Made by a program: the position numbers and the translations under genes
Origin: Eleusine coracana subsp. coracana
Taxonomy: Eukaryota > Streptophyta > Magnoliopsida > Poales > Poaceae
Direction: 5' to 3'
Assembly: GCA_032690845.1 (NCBI GenBank)
Contig: CM064430.1
Location: forward strand, 6,744,949 to 6,808,948
DNA length: 64,000 nt
The notes under the pieces: generated by a model
The model's database searches: none
What the model saw: only the letters and a program-made list of their open reading frames with translations
Told to the model about the DNA's origin: nothing
Shown: in pieces, positions 60,833 to 64,000 of the stretch
Layout of the letters: the number at the start of each line of letters is the position of its first letter
How positions within the stretch are numbered: position 1 is the first letter of the stretch

Positions 60833-61030
60833 ATACTCATTTAGATTGTTTCCATCGAATAGCACACGACTGTAGTATATATATTACTTCTTATACCAAT
60901 AATTCATATAAATAGTATATATACTCCTCATTATATATACTATTATACATTTTGTTATAACCATCCACTTACACAATATCATATTATGTACGACTAGTAG
61001 TTATACTCATATACATTGTTTCCATCGAAT
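60833..61030. repeat. Right arm of the 200-bp inverted repeat
   Basis: Reverse complement of 54838-55036. Its continuation (TAGTATATATACT) is on the far side of the solo LTR at 58898-58912, showing that the LTR landed inside this arm. Confidence 0.8.
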
Positions 61031-61425
61031 AGCCCACCATAATAGTATATGTTCTATTTCATATACTAGTATATCAAATACTCAGTTGTCTTATTTACCA
61101 CTTTAGTGTAAAATATATATACAATTTGTACATATATTACCACATTTTAATTGGCTATTTTTATTCTTACGTTTACCACATTAGTATGTAGTATATATAC
61201 AATTATACGTTTGGATGTCACCATCTCCTGCCACAATGTCATATATACATCCAAGCCGATTCCTTGTATATATAACATTTATATAAGTAGTATACATACT
61301 ACTTTTGCCACATCATTTGACAACAACTACATATGCTAGCACCAATGATAGTATATATTCTCACCGCTGCAATGTAGTATATTTTATGTTATTTGTAATG
61401 CATTTTACATTTTTGGTGGTAGTAT
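61031..61425. other. AT-rich intron-like stretch
   Basis: No coding signal; rich in GTATATATAC-like motifs as elsewhere in this locus. Confidence 0.5.
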
Positions 61426-62089
61426 ACTGGTGGATTTAGACCTAGAGCTGTACAGAAGATCCCATACAGCCGCCGCAACCAGAAAAGATCCAAAGATGTT
61501 GATCCTAACTTACTGGTGGACTCTGGGGTTAAACGTACTATTCACGCGCCTCAAAAGCTATCATCCCCTATTAAGATCGGGTACATGAGAACAAGCCCTG
61601 GTGCAGAGGTGTCTATGCGGCTCCGCAACATGTTATGTGATCCTCATTCAGCTAATAAGAAGTTAGTGCATTATTCATCGCACTCTCATATACACTTCCC
61701 TTTCTTTACTGTCAATGATAGATACCAATCCAATTTTTTCTTGGTACTCGTAGTTTGACCTTGATGGAGTACACTATGGTCAATATAGATGGAGACTATA
61801 TCATGAGGTCGCTTCCAGATTACCAAGAAACTGACAATTCAGTGATGGAAGCTTTCATTAATTGCATATGGGATGACGACGAGAACTACCGACCTAAACT
61901 TGTGAAGGAAAGACTGATTCTGCATCCTCAGCTTGCGGTGCGTTACTTGATCTTATACCTTAAGCCCAACATCTTGTTTTATATTCTAGGTGTATACTTA
62001 TTGCATTCACACCATTCTTTTTTTCAAACCCCAGGTATGTGCCAATGTGGAGAACTCTGGATCCCAGCACAAAGATTAGAAGTTGAAAT

Positions 62090-64000
62090 GCGAAGCCGAA
62101 TAAGTACATCCAAATGGCCAAACCGAAAGAAAAGGTGAAGACAAGCCATCTAGCAAATAAGGGATCACAAAACCAAGAGTTGGCAAAGAAAGCGACTCGA
62201 GACACAAAGAATGTGAAAAGCGAAAGAAAACACTCAAGATCATGAAATACTCCCCCTCAACTTGTGGTAGGTCTCATGGAATGCAGAATGGATCATATTA
62301 AGTTTCTTAGCATGATTTGTGCATGACCCAACAATTCTCTCCTTAGGCACTTATTTCTCCCCCTTTGGCAATGAACTCATCAAAGAGGCAAAAGAACAAG
62401 CAAACATGCAATGCATGAAAGTGCAAACCTAAGGAGCATCAACAATTATGCAAACACGCATTTAACTGTGCTAGTCATAAGTATAGAGCCATGAAGTATA
62501 AAAGCAATGGCGCACAACCATACAAAGATCAAAAATAGATAGCAAGGCATAACACCAAGAGGTATACAAGCTAAGCAGAAAGATTGACCAGCTTAGATAG
62601 AATGAAATTTGCTTATCATGAGCAAAACTGCCACCACATGTGTAAGTACTCCCATCCAAGGCAAAACAAGCACCAAGTGAATCATAAGAATCTAGCCAGT
62701 TTTAATCTCAATAAGGGCAACAAGCATTCGTAAAAAATGAGCTCTACAAATGCTCACATATGAAACAGAGACTCAGTTGATCAAGTGATTATAGTTTATC
62801 CTCATTTGTCCTCTTATCCATGCGGAGGGTCGCACGACTGGGTACGGCAAACACCCCGAGGCTTCAAGTCACAATGTTTGGATTTAGCATTATTGAGTAG
62901 TTCTTGATCAAAGCACTTAGCAGATTTTTCAAGATTATGCACAAGACAAAAGAGCATGCCTTTACGGCAAAAGGAACACTTGTTCCCACAATGTTTCATC
63001 ATGAGCTAAACATTTGCAAAGCCTTCCATTTCACAAACACAAGGTGCCAAAGCCAAGACATCCTATAGACTAGACTCAATGCAAGCTTCAACAAGGATAA
63101 AAGCAATTATACACATGGTGAGCAAGTTTTAGCAAGATTAGATAATAAGGTTCACAAGAAGCTCAGTTTATCTTTAAGATTAGCAAGTTGCTCACATGAG
63201 TTTATAACAGGCCATCTAGAAAATCTAAGCATGAGAGATTATCATCACATCCACACAACTCGGCTCGAACTCATTCATAGCAAAGAGAAATGCAAGAAAG
63301 CATATGAATCAAAGCTCTTCTACCAATGCATATATTACATATAAGATGCAATGCGTAAATGGTAAGATACATATATACAAGAGAAAACCAACTCCCCCTC
63401 AAATGATGCCATAGGGATGACAAACACCAAGTTCTCCCCCGAAGAAAAGCATGTCTCGAAGCATCTAGGGGCTTGCTGAGGATATCGACTAGTTGATTTT
63501 TGGTATCAATGTATTTGAGCTCAACACCCCCCTTCTCAACATTGTCTCTTAGGAATGGAATCGCACATTGTTGTGTTTGACCTTACCATGCTGAATTGGG
63601 TTTTTGGCTAAGCATATGGCACTGGAGTTATCACACATGAGTGGAACACCCTTAAAAGTTAACCCATAGTCTCTTATGGTAGATACAACCCATAGGATTT
63701 GTGAGCAGCAGCTAGCAGTAGCTACATACTCAGCCTCTGTGGTGGATTAGGTAACACTCGACTGCTTACGAGAAGACCAACAGATCAAAGAAGTACCCAA
63801 GAAATGACAAGTACCAGAAGTGCTCTTCCTATCAATTCTACACCCAGCAAAGTCCGCATCCGAATACCCAATGAGATCAAGAGATGAAGATGCAAAGTAC
63901 CAAAGACTGAACTCAAGGGTGTATTTGAGATACCTGAAGATGCGCTTGACAACCTTGCGATGAGTCACCCTTGGGGAAGCTTGAAAACGAGCACAAAAAC
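62090..64000 (-). mobile_element. Sirevirus-like copia element, 3' end of pol and downstream region (decayed, runs off the window)
   Basis: Read on the - strand, 64000-63470 encodes the end of a Ty1/copia polyprotein: the RNase H motif SDADFAG, TEAEYVA, and LVDILSKPLD. A stop codon at 63747-63749 and a one-base frameshift near 63565 break the frame. Further on, several polypurine tracts follow (near 63395, 62355 and 62250, each GAGGGGGAG or AAAGGGGGAGAAA). Multiple polypurine tracts between pol and the 3' LTR are a known Sirevirus feature. The left border with the host gene is about 62085-62160; an intact LTR was not recognised there, so the element may be truncated. Confidence 0.75.
63470..64000 (-). 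pseudogene. Copia RNase H fragment
   Basis: C-terminal RNase H of a Ty1/copia pol, partial at the right edge of the window, with one in-frame stop and one frameshift as described for the element. It is not expected to give an active enzyme. Confidence 0.8.

Larger units (their letters stand above)
53591..62090 (+). pseudogene. Broken multi-exon transposon-type gene related to Ulp1-protease (C48) family genes
   Basis: Exons seen include 53591-53617 (MSSDQGKSK), about 53789-54146, 55266-55910, 56417-56572, 56657 to at least 57001, then small exons near 57160, 57640, 57850, 58212, 58590 and 61430-61665, and 61755-61937. The largest encodes 215 residues (ELEELGWKDFLKFRTDALE, then CRELLVWLMNRID) like the N-terminal region of the Ulp1-type proteins that abound in grass transposons. 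That match is from memory of the family. A charged tail with an EEEHEHDDDAFGDD stretch follows. In-frame stops interrupt it near 54038 and at 56999-57001, after which codon-like sequence continues. A solo LTR (58913-60832) splits it, and a copia element replaces its 3' end near 62.1 kb. No Ulp1 catalytic His-Asp-Cys region lies in the window. It is probably an inactive Mutator-like element gene. Confidence 0.6.

Overview
The window is nuclear DNA of a grass (Poaceae, most likely a panicoid). The evidence is plant genes with GT-AG introns (a MET1 DNA methyltransferase, an AUX/IAA repressor, an NLR-like protein of the grass type), a GC-rich bias at gene starts, and a dense cover of Stowaway, Tourist/Harbinger, LINE and Sirevirus-like copia elements. 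All models below come from reading the sequence by eye; no searches were run.

Layout. 1-2.03 kb: 3' part of a PIF/Harbinger transposon on the + strand, with a Myb/SANT-like ORF end and a DDE transposase carrying one in-frame stop. 2.1-7.1 kb (-): copy A of a DRIP-like RING gene. It lacks one exon, its third coding exon is followed by a phase mismatch, its left end runs into the Harbinger element, and a long inverted repeat sits just upstream of its ATG. 7.9-9.5 kb: a 1.57-kb non-LTR retroposon between 14-bp target duplications. 10.7-12.1 kb: a solo LTR with a perfect 5-bp duplication. 13.1-16.0 kb: a run of MITEs. 16.4-20.2 kb (-): copy B of the DRIP-like gene. Its ten exons join in frame to give 657 residues: a C3HC4 RING, nuclear-type basic signals, and three repeats of a coiled-coil module interrupted by introns at the same site and phase. 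21.2-21.8 kb: a LINE 3' end. 24.9-25.7 kb (-): an intact three-exon AUX/IAA gene.

30.9-42.7 kb (+): a complete MET1-type maintenance cytosine methyltransferase of 1540 residues. It has a non-coding first exon, an E2F-type site upstream, and a leader intron that has been partly duplicated in tandem. 43.3-44.1 kb: a foldback inverted repeat. 45.6-48.6 kb (-): an intronless 1005-residue NLR-like protein with a degenerate P-loop. 48.7-49.1 kb: a MITE nested within a Stowaway MITE.

51.4-62.1 kb: AT-microsatellites, a duplicated promoter-like block, and a broken multi-exon gene of the kind found with Ulp1-type protease genes in grass transposons. It is interrupted by a second solo LTR (1.92 kb, 5-bp duplication) and cut off on its right by a decayed Sirevirus-like copia element (- strand) that runs out of the window.

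The host genes do not form a pathway. The parts most worth following up are the RING plus modular coiled-coil gene pair with its contrasting fates (B intact, A decaying), the tandemly duplicated MET1 leader with an E2F site, and the palindrome arrays in two unrelated solo LTRs.
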